From Amycolatopsis rifamycinica (lineage in GTDB: Bacteria; Actinomycetota; Actinomycetes; Mycobacteriales; Pseudonocardiaceae), in contig NZ_JMQI01000026.1 in assembly GCF_000695625.1 (NCBI RefSeq), positions 1 to 64,000 of the forward strand: a stretch of 64,000 bases of DNA, in the 5' to 3' direction. Below are positions 50,715 through 59,495 of this stretch, piece by piece. The translations under genes were made by a program, and so were the position numbers. The notes below the pieces were generated by a model. That model searched no databases, was not told where the DNA came from, and worked only from the letters and a program-made list of their open reading frames with translations. Numbering within the stretch: position 1 is the stretch's first letter; the number at the start of each line of letters is the position of its first letter.

Positions 50715-50844
50715 CTAGGAGCGCGATGTCGCGCGCCTGGCACCACCTGCGCCTACTCCTCGGCCCGGCAGGTCTACAACGAAATCAAGTGGTCCAAGGC
50801 GTTCCTCACCTTGCCGAGCTGACCCCGCCGCGGCGCCGGAGCGG

Positions 50845-50886
50845 TTGACGGCGGTCAGGCCCGGGGTCACACTGTTTGCGTTAACA
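50845..50886 (+). promoter_or_regulatory. Promoter and LacI-type operator of the BNR-repeat gene
   Basis: A -35-like TTGACG (50845-50850) is followed 17 bases later by CACACT, a weak -10. TGTTTGCGTTAACA (50873-50886) lies directly after and fits the consensus TGTTWnCGnTAACA shared with the two sites upstream of the arabinanase, 16 bases before the gene start. Confidence 0.55.
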
Positions 50887-50902
50887 CCACGAAAGGGTCT
50901 TC

Positions 50903-52312
50903 ATGGCAACGAAGAAAGCGCCTTCCCGCGTTCTCGGTGTGCTGGCGGCCGCTGTGCTGCCCCTGGTGCCCGCCACGCCCGCGGAAGCGGCCGTGTCCGT
51001 GGTCAAGATCGCCGACACCCAGCTCGACGCGAAGGCGCTGTACTTCGTCTCCTACGACGGGCTGGTGAACAACGACTCGTTCCAGCAGAGCGGCATCTTC
51101 AGCTACGCGGGCTACCAGTACGCGGCGTGGTACACCGCGGACCGCAGCGCGGTGCTCGCGCGGCGCGCCGGCGCCGAGGCGTGGCAGACCGTCGTGCTGC
51201 CGCACAAGCTGACCGTGAACGACTCGCACAACGTCATTTCGATGGGTGTCTCGCCGGAGGACGGCCGGCTGCACGTGGCCATGGACACCCACGGCAACCA
51301 GGTCTACTACGCCGAATCGGTCGCGGGCCTGGTGTCCGCGCCCGCCTCGCACGCTTGGACGTCGTCGGCCTTCGGGCCGGTGCAGCGCACGCTCGACGGC
51401 GTCGACCTCGGCGCCATCACCTATCCGCAGTTCGTGGTCACGCCGGAGCGCCGGCTGCAGCTCAGCTACCGCACCGGCGTCTCCGGCAACGGCGTCAACG
51501 AACTCGCGGAGTACAGCGCGGGCAGCTGGCGCAAGCTCGGGAAGTGGTCGTCGGCGACCGGCTCGTGGAAGTCCGGCAACGGCGTGACCAGCACGACGCG
51601 CAACATGTACCTGCACGGCATCACCTACGGCCCGGGAGGGCGGCTGCACGCCACCTTCACCTGGCGCGAAGGCGATTCCGGGGTGCTGTGCAACGCCGGC
51701 GGGCTGGCCAACCACGACACCGGCTACGTCTACAGCGACGACCGCGGCCGGACCTGGCGGAACAACTCCGGCGCGGTCGTCGCGACGACGGGCGGCACGC
51801 CGGTGTCGGTGTCCTCGCCGGGCACGGTCGTCGACCCGCTCGGCGTCGACCACGCGCTGATGAACCAGGAGAGCCAGGCCGTCGACTCCGCGGGACAGCC
51901 GCACGCGGTGATCAGCTACGTGCCCGGCCGGTTCACCCAGTGCGTCACCAACTACGCCGCGCAGCGCAAGCAGTACGGCCGGACCTTCTTCCTCAGCCGG
52001 GCGGCCGACGGCAGCTGGACCAAGCGCGAGGTGCCGGTCGCCCCGGAGTCCACCCAGCGGACGAAGCTGGTGTTCGACCGCGACGACAACGCCTACCTCG
52101 TGATGCCGTACGGGCGGATCGTCGCGGCGACCAAGGCGAGCGGCTGGACCGACTGGAAGACCGTCTACCGCCCGGACCTGAACGCCTTCGGCGAGGTCGA
52201 CGTCGACGACTCGCGCCTGGCCACCGACGGCGTGCTCTCCGTGATGTACCAGCAGGTGTCGAGCGGGACGACGCCCTCGCCGATCCGGGTGGCCGACTTC
52301 CGCCTGGGCTGA
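50903..52312 (+). CDS. Secreted BNR-repeat protein, probable polysaccharide-acting enzyme
   Basis: 469 residues from ATG 50903 (GAAAGG). Signal peptide ends near TPAEAAV. The rest is a seven-bladed-propeller type with Asp-box-like turns (SPEDGRLHVAMD, YSDDRGRTWRNN, DDNAYLVMP) and conserved SYDGLVNNDSFQQSG and NQVYYAESVAG segments, matching the BNR_4 family. Members of this fold include ulvan lyases and rhamnose-glucuronate lyases. A pectin or arabinogalactan lyase activity would fit the neighbours. No catalytic residue can be fixed here. Confidence 0.8.
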   Translation: MATKKAPSRVLGVLAAAVLPLVPATPAEAAVSVVKIADTQLDAKALYFVSYDGLVNNDSFQQSGIFSYAGYQYAAWYTADRSAVLARRAGAEAWQTVVLPHKLTVNDSHNVISMGVSPEDGRLHVAMDTHGNQVYYAESVAGLVSAPASHAWTSSAFGPVQRTLDGVDLGAITYPQFVVTPERRLQLSYRTGVSGNGVNELAEYSAGSWRKLGKWSSATGSWKSGNGVTSTTRNMYLHGITYGPGGRLHATFTWREGDSGVLCNAGGLANHDTGYVYSDDRGRTWRNNSGAVVATTGGTPVSVSSPGTVVDPLGVDHALMNQESQAVDSAGQPHAVISYVPGRFTQCVTNYAAQRKQYGRTFFLSRAADGSWTKREVPVAPESTQRTKLVFDRDDNAYLVMPYGRIVAATKASGWTDWKTVYRPDLNAFGEVDVDDSRLATDGVLSVMYQQVSSGTTPSPIRVADFRLG

Positions 52313-52320
52313 GACCCGAT

Positions 52321-52338
52321 CGACCGTGATCACGGTCG
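52321..52338. terminator. Bidirectional short hairpin
   Basis: CGACCGTGATCACGGTCG is a perfect 18-base palindrome (7-base arms, GATC loop) in the 57-base gap between convergent genes. It probably ends both transcripts. Confidence 0.6.
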
Positions 52339-52369
52339 TATCCAGGACGTCGGCAGGTCCGGACCCCCG

Positions 52370-53104
52370 TCATGTCCCGAGCCCGCTTCCCCCGCCGACG
52401 ACGATGTTCTCGCCGGTGACGTAGCTCGCGGCGCCGGACGCCAAGAACGCGACGACCTCGGCGACTTCCTGAGCGGTCCCGAGTCTCCCGAAGGGAATCC
52501 GGGGGGCGATGCGCTCGGCGACCTCCTCGGGCGGCATCCCGGCCTTCGTCCAGATCGGGGTCTCGATGGCTCCGGGACTGACCGCGTTGACGCGGATCCG
52601 CCGCGGAGCCAGTTCGACGGCCAGCGAGGGAACCATCGCCAGCAGGGCGCCCCGGCTGGCGGCGGTGACGCTGCCGCCGGCCAGCCCGCGGGTCACGCCG
52701 ATGCCCACGGTGAAGATCACCGAAGCCCCTTCGGTGAGCAACGGGAGAGTTCGCTGCAGGGTGAAGAACTGCCCCTTGGCGTTGGTGTCCATCAGGTCGT
52801 CGAAGGTGGCCTCGTCGACCGCGTCGACCGGGGCCGGGCGGCTGATCCCGGCGTTCAGGAAAAGCGTGCCGAGCGAGCCGAAGCGCGTTCGGACCTCCTG
52901 CGCGACCCGGTCCGCGTCGGACACCGACCGCGCGTCCGCCTGCAGGACGACGACGTCCGCGGGCAGCGTCCTCCTCGCCGACGCCAAGGTTTCGGGGTTG
53001 CGGCCGGTCACCATCACCCGGTGGCCCCGCCGGTGCAGCAGCTCGGCCGTGGCTTTCCCGATTCCGCTGGTTCCACCGGTGATCAGCGCGGCAGGTGCAG
53101 GCAT
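52370..53104 (-). CDS. SDR-fold protein with altered catalytic Tyr/Lys
   Basis: 244 residues from ATG 53104. Cofactor loop TGGTSGIG and NAGIS are normal, and VNAVSPGAIETPIW follows. The active-site helix reads VTAASRGALLAMV where classical SDRs have YxASKxA: Tyr is Thr and Lys is Arg; the Ser position is VIFTVGIGV with no Ser. It can still bind NAD(P) but probably does not do standard SDR chemistry. It may be a paralogue with a new or regulatory role. Checked against the DNA at 52621-52680, so not a translation slip. Confidence 0.85.
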   Translation of the reverse strand: MPAPAALITGGTSGIGKATAELLHRRGHRVMVTGRNPETLASARRTLPADVVVLQADARSVSDADRVAQEVRTRFGSLGTLFLNAGISRPAPVDAVDEATFDDLMDTNAKGQFFTLQRTLPLLTEGASVIFTVGIGVTRGLAGGSVTAASRGALLAMVPSLAVELAPRRIRVNAVSPGAIETPIWTKAGMPPEEVAERIAPRIPFGRLGTAQEVAEVVAFLASGAASYVTGENIVVGGGSGLGT

Positions 53105-53148
53105 GGGTGTACTCCAGTCAACGGGAATGGGGGACGGCTGTGACGCCC

Positions 53149-53179
53149 ACTATGGGTGCCGCTCCCGCTCCGGCGCCAA
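53149..53179 (-). promoter_or_regulatory. Candidate promoter of the variant SDR
   Basis: On the minus strand TTGGCG (53179-53174) and CATAGT (53154-53149) are 19 bases apart, ending 45 bases before the SDR start. The spacing is slightly long. Confidence 0.3.
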
Positions 53180-53499
53180 TGAAAGGTGCACATCCACCGA
53201 TGCCGCGGGCGCATCACCGCAGGCCGGCCCGCCTGCCGGGGCCAGGTCCTGCGCTCCGCCGGACACGCCGTGGCGCGCGCCCGCGCGGTGTCGCGGTCGC
53301 GTCGGCTACACCATGAACCTGGTCGTCACCCCGGTCGTGGCCGAGCTGCGCCGTCGTCATCCCGGAGCCGGTCACTCGCTTCTCGGGACCGACTACTGGT
53401 ACGCCGCCCCGCACCGACGCACCGGGAAGCGTGGCGGCACCGCCGGCCCGACGCGTTCATCGCCGTCCCACCGGGTGCGGACGTGCCGGGCTCGCCGTT
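53180..53499. other. Gap without a recognised gene
   Basis: About 320 bases between the SDR promoter area and the XRE regulator stop. Plus-strand text includes a short frame MNLVVTPVVAELRRRHPG at 53313, but it breaks down and no family is recognised. It may hold remnants of a lost gene. Confidence 0.3.
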
Positions 53500-54108
53500 T
53501 CACTCGGTACCCGTGGTGGTGCGCTTGGGCGGTACTGTCCGCGCCCGGAGGTGCGCGCGCTCGCCCTGGCGTCCCAGGAGGCTGAGGATTTCGACGGGGT
53601 GCTCGTCGGCGTTGCCGAACCAGTGGGGGGTGCGGGTGTCGAATTCGGCGGCTTCGCCGGGGCCCATGATCAGGTCGTTGTCGCCCAGGATCAGGCGCAG
53701 GCGCCCGTCGAGGACGTAGAGCCACTCGTAACCCTCGTGGCTGGCCTGCTCGGGCTCGGGTGAGCGCATCCTGGGCGAGATGATCAACTTGTAGGCCTGC
53801 AGGCTTCCGGCCCGCCGGGTCAGCGGCAGCATGGTCATGCCGTGGCGGGTGACCGGTTCGAGGTGCAGGCGGGGGTCGCCGGTCTGCGGCGCCCCGATGA
53901 GCTCGCCGATGTCCACGCGCAGCTCGCGCGCCAGGGGAAGCAGGAGTTCCAGGGTCGGGCGGCGCTGACCTGTTTCCAGGCGGGAGAGCGTACTGAGGGA
54001 GATCCCGGTGGCCTGCGCCAGGGAGGTGAGCGACAGGTTGCGCTGCGAACGCAGCCCCTTCAGGCGGGGGCCGACGGCAGCCATCGTCGACTCGGTCTCG
54101 TGATCCAT
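53500..54108 (-). CDS. XRE-family regulator with cupin domain
   Basis: 202 residues from ATG 54108 (GGGGG site). HTH_XRE residues 15-70 (LKGLRSQRNLSLTSLAQATGISLSTLSRLETGQRRPTLELLL). The C-terminal cupin_2 has SHEGYEWLYVLDGRLRLILGDNDLIMGPGEAAEFDTRTPHWFGN. This is the common SinR/HipB-like regulator with a small-molecule pocket. It is divergent from the frameshifted MFS exporter (gap 105 bases), which it may have controlled. Confidence 0.9.
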   Translation of the reverse strand: MDHETESTMAAVGPRLKGLRSQRNLSLTSLAQATGISLSTLSRLETGQRRPTLELLLPLARELRVDIGELIGAPQTGDPRLHLEPVTRHGMTMLPLTRRAGSLQAYKLIISPRMRSPEPEQASHEGYEWLYVLDGRLRLILGDNDLIMGPGEAAEFDTRTPHWFGNADEHPVEILSLLGRQGERAHLRARTVPPKRTTTGTE

Positions 54109-54213
54109 CCCCCAACCTTGCCACCGCGGCAAGGATCTTTGCCTGCCGGCCGGGGTGGGCCCACTGTGTCATCAGGTACCCGATCGAAGGATGACGCAGA
54201 CAGGAGATGAGCG

Positions 54214-55622
54214 ATGACCAGGGGTAGCTCGCCCACCGCGCCGCCGCCGGTGCGCGTCCGACGCGGTTCGGCGGCGTCGGCCGTGGTGATCCTGGTGCTG
54301 ACGCAGCTGATGTTCGTCGTGGACACCTCCATCGTGCAAGTGGCCCTGCCCGACATCGGCCGCGACCTGGGCTTCTCCAGTGCCGGCCTGTCCTGGGTCG
54401 TCACGGCCTACGCGGCGAGCTTCGGCGGGCTGGTTCTGCTGAGCGGCCGGGTCGGTTCCATGATCGGACCCCGTCGCGCCCTCGTCCTCGGTGTGACGGT
54501 CTTCGTGATCGCCTCGGTTGCCGGAGGTCTGGCCACCTCGGCGTGGTTCCTGGTGGCCGCCCGCACCTTTCAGGGTGTCGGGGCCGCGGTGGCCGCGCCC
54601 AGCGTGATGGTGCTGCTCATGGGCATCACCGCTCCCGGCCCGCAGCGCTCACGCGCGATGGCGATGTTCGTCCTCGCCGTCGGCGCCGGCGCCGCGGTGG
54701 GTCTGCTCGCGGGCGGGGTGCTCACGCAGACACTGGGGTGGGAATGGGTGATGTTCGTCAACGCCCCGATCGGTGTCCTGGTCCTGTTCGGCGCCATGCG
54801 CACGCTGCCCGAGATGGAACGCAGGCGCACCGCCCCGGACGTCGGCGGAGCCGCTGCCTCGATCCTGGCGATGGTGGCTTCGGTCTTCGCTTTCACCTCC
54901 GCCGCCGACCGGGGCTGGACCAGCCCGCTGGTGCCAGGCGCGTTCGCCGTCGCCGCGCTGTCGGTGGTGGTGCTGGTGGTGTGTGAGCGCAGGCATCCGC
55001 ACCCGGTGCTGCCGCTGGGGCTCTTCTCCTCCATGCGCAGCGCGGGCCCGCTGTTGTCCATGCTGGTCATCCCGGCCGGCCAGGTCGGCTTCCTGTTCTT
55101 CACCACGCTGCTGACCCAGCGCGTCCTCGGCTTCAGCCCGGTCCGGACCGGCCTCGCGCTGGTGCCCTTCACGCTCGGGCTGATCGCCGTCAACCAGCTC
55201 ACTCCGCGGCTGCTGCCGCGTCGGGGCGAACGGGTGATCGGCATCGCCGGCCTTTCCGGCCTGGTGCTGGCATCGCCTGGATCGCCCTGGTGGCCGCGGA
55301 CGCCGGCCAGGACACCTCGATCGTCACCGTGCTGCTGCCCTCGGTCCTGCTCGGCGCGGGCGCGGGCGCCACCTTCGCACCGGTCACCGCCGTCATCATG
55401 CACCAGGCGCCCGCCGAGCACATCGGCGCTGCCGCCGGCCTCAACCAGGGACTGCAACAGCTGGGCGGCGGAATGGGCCTGGCCGTGCTCACCAGCGTCC
55501 TGACCGCCACCGGCGGCCTGGACCACGGCCTGGGCGCGACCCTGCTGGCCACCGCCGCCTTCCCGCTGGCCGGCCTGATCCTCTTCGGCGTGTGGGGCCG
55601 CCGTATCCCCGGCACCGCGTGA
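54214..55622 (+). pseudogene. MFS multidrug exporter, frameshifted
   Basis: From ATG 54214 (AGGAGATGAGCG site) the frame encodes an EmrB/QacA-like 14-TM exporter: motif A GGLVLLSGRVGSMIGPRR, motif C GVLTQTLGWEWVMFVNAPIG. Near 55274, after SGLVLA, one base is missing. The next frame resumes with ...AADAGQDTSIVTVLLPSVLLGAGAGATF, GLNQGLQQLGGGMGLAVLTSVL and ends GRRIPGTA at 55622. The total length 1409 is not a multiple of three. A real deletion or an assembly error would both explain this. Divergent from the XRE/cupin regulator. Confidence 0.88.
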
Positions 55623-55682
55623 TCCGCGCGTCCGGACCCCGCTGGACAACCCGCACCGCACCACAGAGAAAGAAGCACATCC

Positions 55683-56420
55683 ATGAGCAACGACCTCGCC
55701 CGGCAGACCGCCCTGGTCACCGGCGCCACCGCGGGCATCGGCCGCGCCACCGCCCTGGCCCTGGCCGCACGCGGCGCCGACATCATCGTCCACGGTCGTG
55801 ACGGGGAACGCGCCGCCGGCACCCTCCGGCAGATCGAGGCCCTGGGCGCCACTGCCCGCTTCGAACCCGCGGACCTGTCGCACCCCGCGGAGGTGATCGC
55901 CCTCGCCGAACGCGCCGGGGACGTCGACATCCTGATCAACAACGCGGGCATCTTCCGCTTCGCCCGCACCGGCGACACCGACCCGGCCACCTTCGACGCC
56001 CACATCGCCGTCAACCTGCGCGCCCCCTTCCTCCTCGTCCAGGCCCTCGCCCCGGGCATGGCCGGACGCGGCCACGGCGCCATCGTCAACATCAGCAGCG
56101 GCGCCGCCACCACCCCCGGCCTCGGCAGCGGCATCTACGGCGCCACCAAAGCAGCCCTCGAATCCCTCACCCGGGTCTGGGCCGCCGAATACGGCCCCGA
56201 CGGCGTCCGGGTCAACGCCGTCGCCGCGGGTCCCACCCGCACCGAAGGCACCGCCGTCCACGGCGACGCCTTCGAATCCGCCGGTCAGGCCGTCGCCCTC
56301 AAACGCCTCGCCCATCCCGAGGAGATCGCCGAAGCCGTCGCCTTCATGGCATCGCCGGGCGCCGGCTACGTCAACGGCGCCGTCCTCAGCGCCATGGGCG
56401 GCCAGCCCGCCCTCGGATAG
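55683..56420 (+). CDS. Short-chain dehydrogenase/reductase
   Basis: 245 residues from ATG 55683. TGATAGIG cofactor loop, NNAGIF, catalytic Ser in NISSGAAT, Tyr/Lys in IYGATKAALESL, NAVAAGPTRTEG. A complete classical SDR. It is 60 bases after the MFS remnant in the same direction and may have been cotranscribed with it. Confidence 0.92.
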   Translation: MSNDLARQTALVTGATAGIGRATALALAARGADIIVHGRDGERAAGTLRQIEALGATARFEPADLSHPAEVIALAERAGDVDILINNAGIFRFARTGDTDPATFDAHIAVNLRAPFLLVQALAPGMAGRGHGAIVNISSGAATTPGLGSGIYGATKAALESLTRVWAAEYGPDGVRVNAVAAGPTRTEGTAVHGDAFESAGQAVALKRLAHPEEIAEAVAFMASPGAGYVNGAVLSAMGGQPALG

Positions 56421-56652
56421 CGCCGCACGGTGCCCGACCGCATCGCTGAACAGTCAGCCATCCGCGCCACCGCGCTGCCCCGAATGCCGCAACGACCTCG
56501 GGGCAGCGCGGTGCTCCACGACCGGCGAGGGACGCCTCGTCGACGGAGCCGCAGACCAAGCCTGCCGCGTACGGTGCATCGGCGGTCCCGTGCGCTTCAC
56601 CGACGCCGGTCCGATCCGGGCCCACGAGGGGCCGGCCGGTTACCATCGGCCG

Positions 56653-56898
56653 GTGTCGAATCCGAGTGAAGACAACACGGCGCACCTGGCACGGGTGCTG
56701 CAGGAGATCGAGCACGCTGCCGAGCAAGCCGCCGGATCGCTGAACGAACGAGACCGCCTCGTAGCGGAAGCCAAGGCACTCGGGGGAAGCCATCGCCAGA
56801 TCGCGTCGCGCGCCGACCTCTCCCACGCCGCGGATGTACAGCCGATCAAGCAGCAGATCACCCCGGCTGCCCGCGAGCCCCTCCTGGACGCTGATTGA
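56653..56898 (+). CDS. Small putative HTH protein
   Basis: 81 residues from GTG 56653. The segment ERDRLVAEAKALGGSHRQIASRADLSHAADVQPI resembles the small sigma/HTH-like proteins of actinomycetes (RDxLVxEARxxGxSxRxIAxxxGVSxxxVxRI). The preceding coiled helix ARVLQEIEHAAEQAAGSL may mediate dimerisation. TACCAT (56641-56646) ends 6 bases before the start and a 7-base dyad (56632-56653) overlaps it, so the mRNA may be leaderless and autoregulated. Confidence 0.55.
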   Translation: MSNPSEDNTAHLARVLQEIEHAAEQAAGSLNERDRLVAEAKALGGSHRQIASRADLSHAADVQPIKQQITPAAREPLLDAD

Positions 56899-57125
56899 TC
56901 CATCGCGTGGGGCCTGGGGTACGCGAAGCCGCCGGCGACCAGCGCCTTCTCCTACCCCCGCCGCACGAATCGATGTCCCGGCCGCGGTGGTGGACCAACC
57001 TGCGAGGACCGGCGACGCCGGCCACCGGTGGTCGTCCCGATCGGCGGGGTCGACCGGAGCCGCCACCACCGCCGCTTGCGTGGCGATGACCCGGCGGCGC
57101 GGTGCGGGAGACCGCACAGGCACCG
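56899..57125. other. Intergenic
   Basis: About 230 bases with no supported gene or clear regulatory element. Confidence 0.4.
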
Positions 57126-57380
57126 TCATGGTCCACTGTGGACAAAAGGAGCCCACAGCCGGGGTGCGTCGGGGTACTCGTCGCGGGGTTCGCGGGTGAC
57201 CCGGTGCAGCGCGGACGGCCCACCGGGCTGCCCGGCGGCGTGCAGCGGCAGCATGCCGAGCAGCCCGGTCGGGATCCACCACAGCCGGGGCAGCGCCGCG
57301 CCCGCGGCGGGCGGTGTCCGAGGGCGCGCGGCACCGGGGCGGTGGTCGTTTCCCACAACCACGCCAGCAGCGCCGTGCTG
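57126..57380 (-). pseudogene. CHAT-domain protein fragment
   Basis: One frame reads ALLAWLWETTTAPVPRALG, then after a frameshift PRLWWIPTGLLGMLPLHAAG and RVTREPRDEYPDAPRLWAPF to a stop at 57126. The conserved CHAT-protease motif (RLWW.PTG.L..LPLHAAG) is unmistakable, including the His of the catalytic dyad, but the N-terminal and post-His parts are lost. It is a relic of a larger TPR-CHAT effector or caspase-like protein. Confidence 0.8.
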
Positions 57381-57385
57381 GGCGG

Positions 57386-57691
57386 CTATCGCTCGCGGTG
57401 CAGGACGAGGTGCTCGTGGTAGAGGATGCCGTCCCGGACGTCGCCGGTGGCGGTGAAGCCCAGGTCGTCGGCGTAGTCGAGGTGGGTTCCGGTGACGGTG
57501 TAGCGGCCGGTGTAGGCGCGCTTGCGGCCGTCGCGTTCCTCCTCGTAGCGGCCGTTGGGGAGCAGCTCCTGGCGGATGCGGCCGTCGGCCGTGACCCACA
57601 TGCCGACGTACGGGTGCGGGTCGGTGCCGGGGGTGGCTTTGGCGAGCACGGTGGCCGTCATCGCCAGGAGGAACAGCTGGAGCTTGAACAC
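57386..57691 (-). CDS. Atu4866-domain small protein
   Basis: 101 residues from GTG 57691. A hydrophobic start (FKLQLFLLAMTATVLA) suggests export, then VGMWVTADGRIRQELLPNGRYEEERDGRKRAYTGRYTVTG and YADDLGFTATGDVRDGILYHEHLVLHR, the beta-rich Atu4866 family. Function of the family is unclear. It is divided from the downstream SDR gene by 31 bases. Confidence 0.8.
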   Translation of the reverse strand: MFKLQLFLLAMTATVLAKATPGTDPHPYVGMWVTADGRIRQELLPNGRYEEERDGRKRAYTGRYTVTGTHLDYADDLGFTATGDVRDGILYHEHLVLHRER

Positions 57692-57722
57692 GGTTCCGGG
57701 GCCTTTCGGACGGTGCCGTCGC

Positions 57723-58502
57723 CTAGATGGCCTGGGCGGTCGGCAGGATGGTGATTTCGGTGAGGTTGACGTGCCGGGGCACGGCGGCCATGAAGGCGAC
57801 CGTTTCGGCGATGTCGGCGGACTGCAGCACGTCGATCCGGTCGATGAGGTCGGCCATCAGCTTGGTGGCGTCCGGGTCGGTGACGTGGTCGGGCAGCTCG
57901 GTGTCGACCATGCCGGGTTCGATGGTCGCCACGCGGACGTTCTTGCGGCCGAGCTCGACGCGCAGCAGCCGGGTGAGCTGGCTGATGTAGGCCTTCGTGC
58001 CCGAGTAGACCGAGAACTTTTCCAGGATCCGGGTGGCGGCGATCGAGGAGGTGGTGATCAGGTCGGCGGGCTTGCCCGCTTCCGCGGCGGCGGTCAGGTG
58101 CGGCACGAACGCCCCGATGACGTTCATGACGCCGGTGACGTTGAGGTCGATCTGGCGCTGCCAGTCGTCCTGCCGCAGATCGGTGATCGGGCTGACGAGC
58201 TGGACGCCGGCGTTGTTGAACACGAGGTCGGCCGGCCCGAGCTGGTCGGCGACCTGCCGCGCGGCGGCCTGGACGGCTTCGCGGTCGGTGACGTCGACGG
58301 GCAGGGCGATGGCGGTGCCGCCGCCGGCCCGGACGGCTTCGGTCAGGGCGTCGAGCCGGTCCTTGCGGCGGGCCAGCACGGCGACCTTCGCGCCGAGTTC
58401 GGCGAGGCGGGTGGCGGTGGCGGCGCCGATACCGCTGGAGGCACCGGAGACGACGGCCACGCGGCCGGTCAGCGGGGTGCCGGTGAGCAGGGCAGCGGAC
58501 AT
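57723..58502 (-). CDS. Short-chain dehydrogenase/reductase
   Basis: 259 residues from ATG 58502. TGxxxGIG variant SGASSGIG, NNAGVQLV, catalytic Ser in LITTSSIAATR, YSGTKAY, and EPGMVDTEL. An intact SDR of the YdfG-like type. It lies 27 bases after another SDR gene, on the same strand, so the two form an operon. Confidence 0.93.
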   Translation of the reverse strand: MSAALLTGTPLTGRVAVVSGASSGIGAATATRLAELGAKVAVLARRKDRLDALTEAVRAGGGTAIALPVDVTDREAVQAAARQVADQLGPADLVFNNAGVQLVSPITDLRQDDWQRQIDLNVTGVMNVIGAFVPHLTAAAEAGKPADLITTSSIAATRILEKFSVYSGTKAYISQLTRLLRVELGRKNVRVATIEPGMVDTELPDHVTDPDATKLMADLIDRIDVLQSADIAETVAFMAAVPRHVNLTEITILPTAQAI

Positions 58503-58529
58503 GGTCGTTTTCCTTTCACGAGAAGGGGA

Positions 58530-59366
58530 TCAGGCGTCTTCGTGGGCCGTGGCGGCGGACTTGTCCCGCCACGGCGCCAGGTCGCTCTCGATCCGGGCCA
58601 GCTTGACCTGCAGCCGCTCGAGGGTGTCGGGGCCCAGGTACAGGTGGGTGGGCAGGGTCTCCCCCGTGGCGACCTCGTGGATCAGCGCGGCGCTCTTGAC
58701 GGGGTCGCCGAGCTGGGTGTGGTTGGCGGTGCCGGCCCAGTCGAGGGTCACGTGCGCCGGGGTGCCGTCGTAGTCGGCGATGCGCTCGGCCGCCAGGGAC
58801 AGCGAGCTGGTGTCGAGGAAGTCGGTGCGCAGCACGCCCGGCTCGACCACCATGGACTGGATGCCGAACGGCGCCAGCTCGGCCGAGAGCGCTTCGCTGA
58901 TGCCGGCCACGGCGAACTTCGACGCGCTGTACATGCTCACGCCCGGTTCGCCCTCGAAGCCCGACCGGGATCCGATGTGGACGAGCTTGCCGGACCCCTG
59001 GCGCCGCATGACGGGCAGCACCGCGCGGGTCATGGTGATCAGGCCGAAGACGTTGAGGTCGAACAGCGACCGGGCCTCGGCGTCGGTGATTTCCTCCAAC
59101 GCGCCGAGCAGGCCGCGGCCGGCGTTGTTGACCAGCACGTCGATGCCGTCGAACCGGTCCGTCGCGGCCTGGACCGCGGCCGGGATGGCCTCGGCATCGG
59201 TGACGTCGAGCTCGACGACCAGCGCGTTCGCCGCCGACTTCAGGTCTTCCGGGACGCGGCTGGGGTTGCGCACCGCGACGACGACGTCGTCGCCGCCGCG
59301 CAGTGCGGTGCGGGCGATCTCCGCGCCGAGGCCGCGGGATGCTCCGGTGATGAACCAGGTGGCCAT
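58530..59366 (-). CDS. Short-chain dehydrogenase/reductase
   Basis: 278 residues from ATG 59366. TGASRGLG, NNAGRGL, catalytic Ser in HIGSRSGFEG, YSASKFA, EPGVLRTDF. A classical, slightly long SDR. It is upstream of the other SDR (27-base gap) and downstream of an XRE regulator, with which it shares a 13-base motif in its promoter area. Confidence 0.93.
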   Translation of the reverse strand: MATWFITGASRGLGAEIARTALRGGDDVVVAVRNPSRVPEDLKSAANALVVELDVTDAEAIPAAVQAATDRFDGIDVLVNNAGRGLLGALEEITDAEARSLFDLNVFGLITMTRAVLPVMRRQGSGKLVHIGSRSGFEGEPGVSMYSASKFAVAGISEALSAELAPFGIQSMVVEPGVLRTDFLDTSSLSLAAERIADYDGTPAHVTLDWAGTANHTQLGDPVKSAALIHEVATGETLPTHLYLGPDTLERLQVKLARIESDLAPWRDKSAATAHEDA

Positions 59367-59482
59367 GACGATCTTGTCCTTCCGGCTGTTCTCCGTGTGC
59401 GGCGAGGGGTTCTCGCTGCTGACAAAACCGAGTTTGTCCTGGCCGGAGTGCCGGAAGAAGGCCGCGGGTTTCCTGGGGACAG

Positions 59483-59495
59483 CGCACCCAGGCTA
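59483..59495. promoter_or_regulatory. Repeated 13-mer CGCACCCAGGCTA, copy 1
   Basis: It covers the stop of the XRE gene and sits about 117 bases upstream of the SDR operon start. The identical 13-mer recurs at 60367-60379. On the minus strand it reads TAGCCTGGGTGCG, which could contain a -10-like TAGCCT. A shared operator or promoter element is likely. Confidence 0.45.

Larger units (their letters stand above)
50162..50902. other. Long divergent intergenic region with palindromes
   Basis: 740 bases between the esterase (minus) and the BNR-repeat gene (plus). ORFs here have no family resemblance. Marks: GAACGTTC at 50211-50218, ATTC...GAAT around 50235-50248, GAAAGCGCTTTC (50703-50714) and TGTTTGCGTTAACA (50873-50886). 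Length and symmetrical sites suggest complex carbon control of both genes. Confidence 0.5.

Noticed and set aside
50286..50822. 178-codon plus ORF upstream of the BNR-repeat gene
   Set aside because: No similarity and overlaps candidate operators. I treat the region as regulatory.
53313..53585. Gene for a MNLVVTPVVAELRRRHPG-starting protein
   Set aside because: The frame turns into Arg/Pro/Ser-rich text after about 30 codons and overlaps the XRE regulator 3' end.
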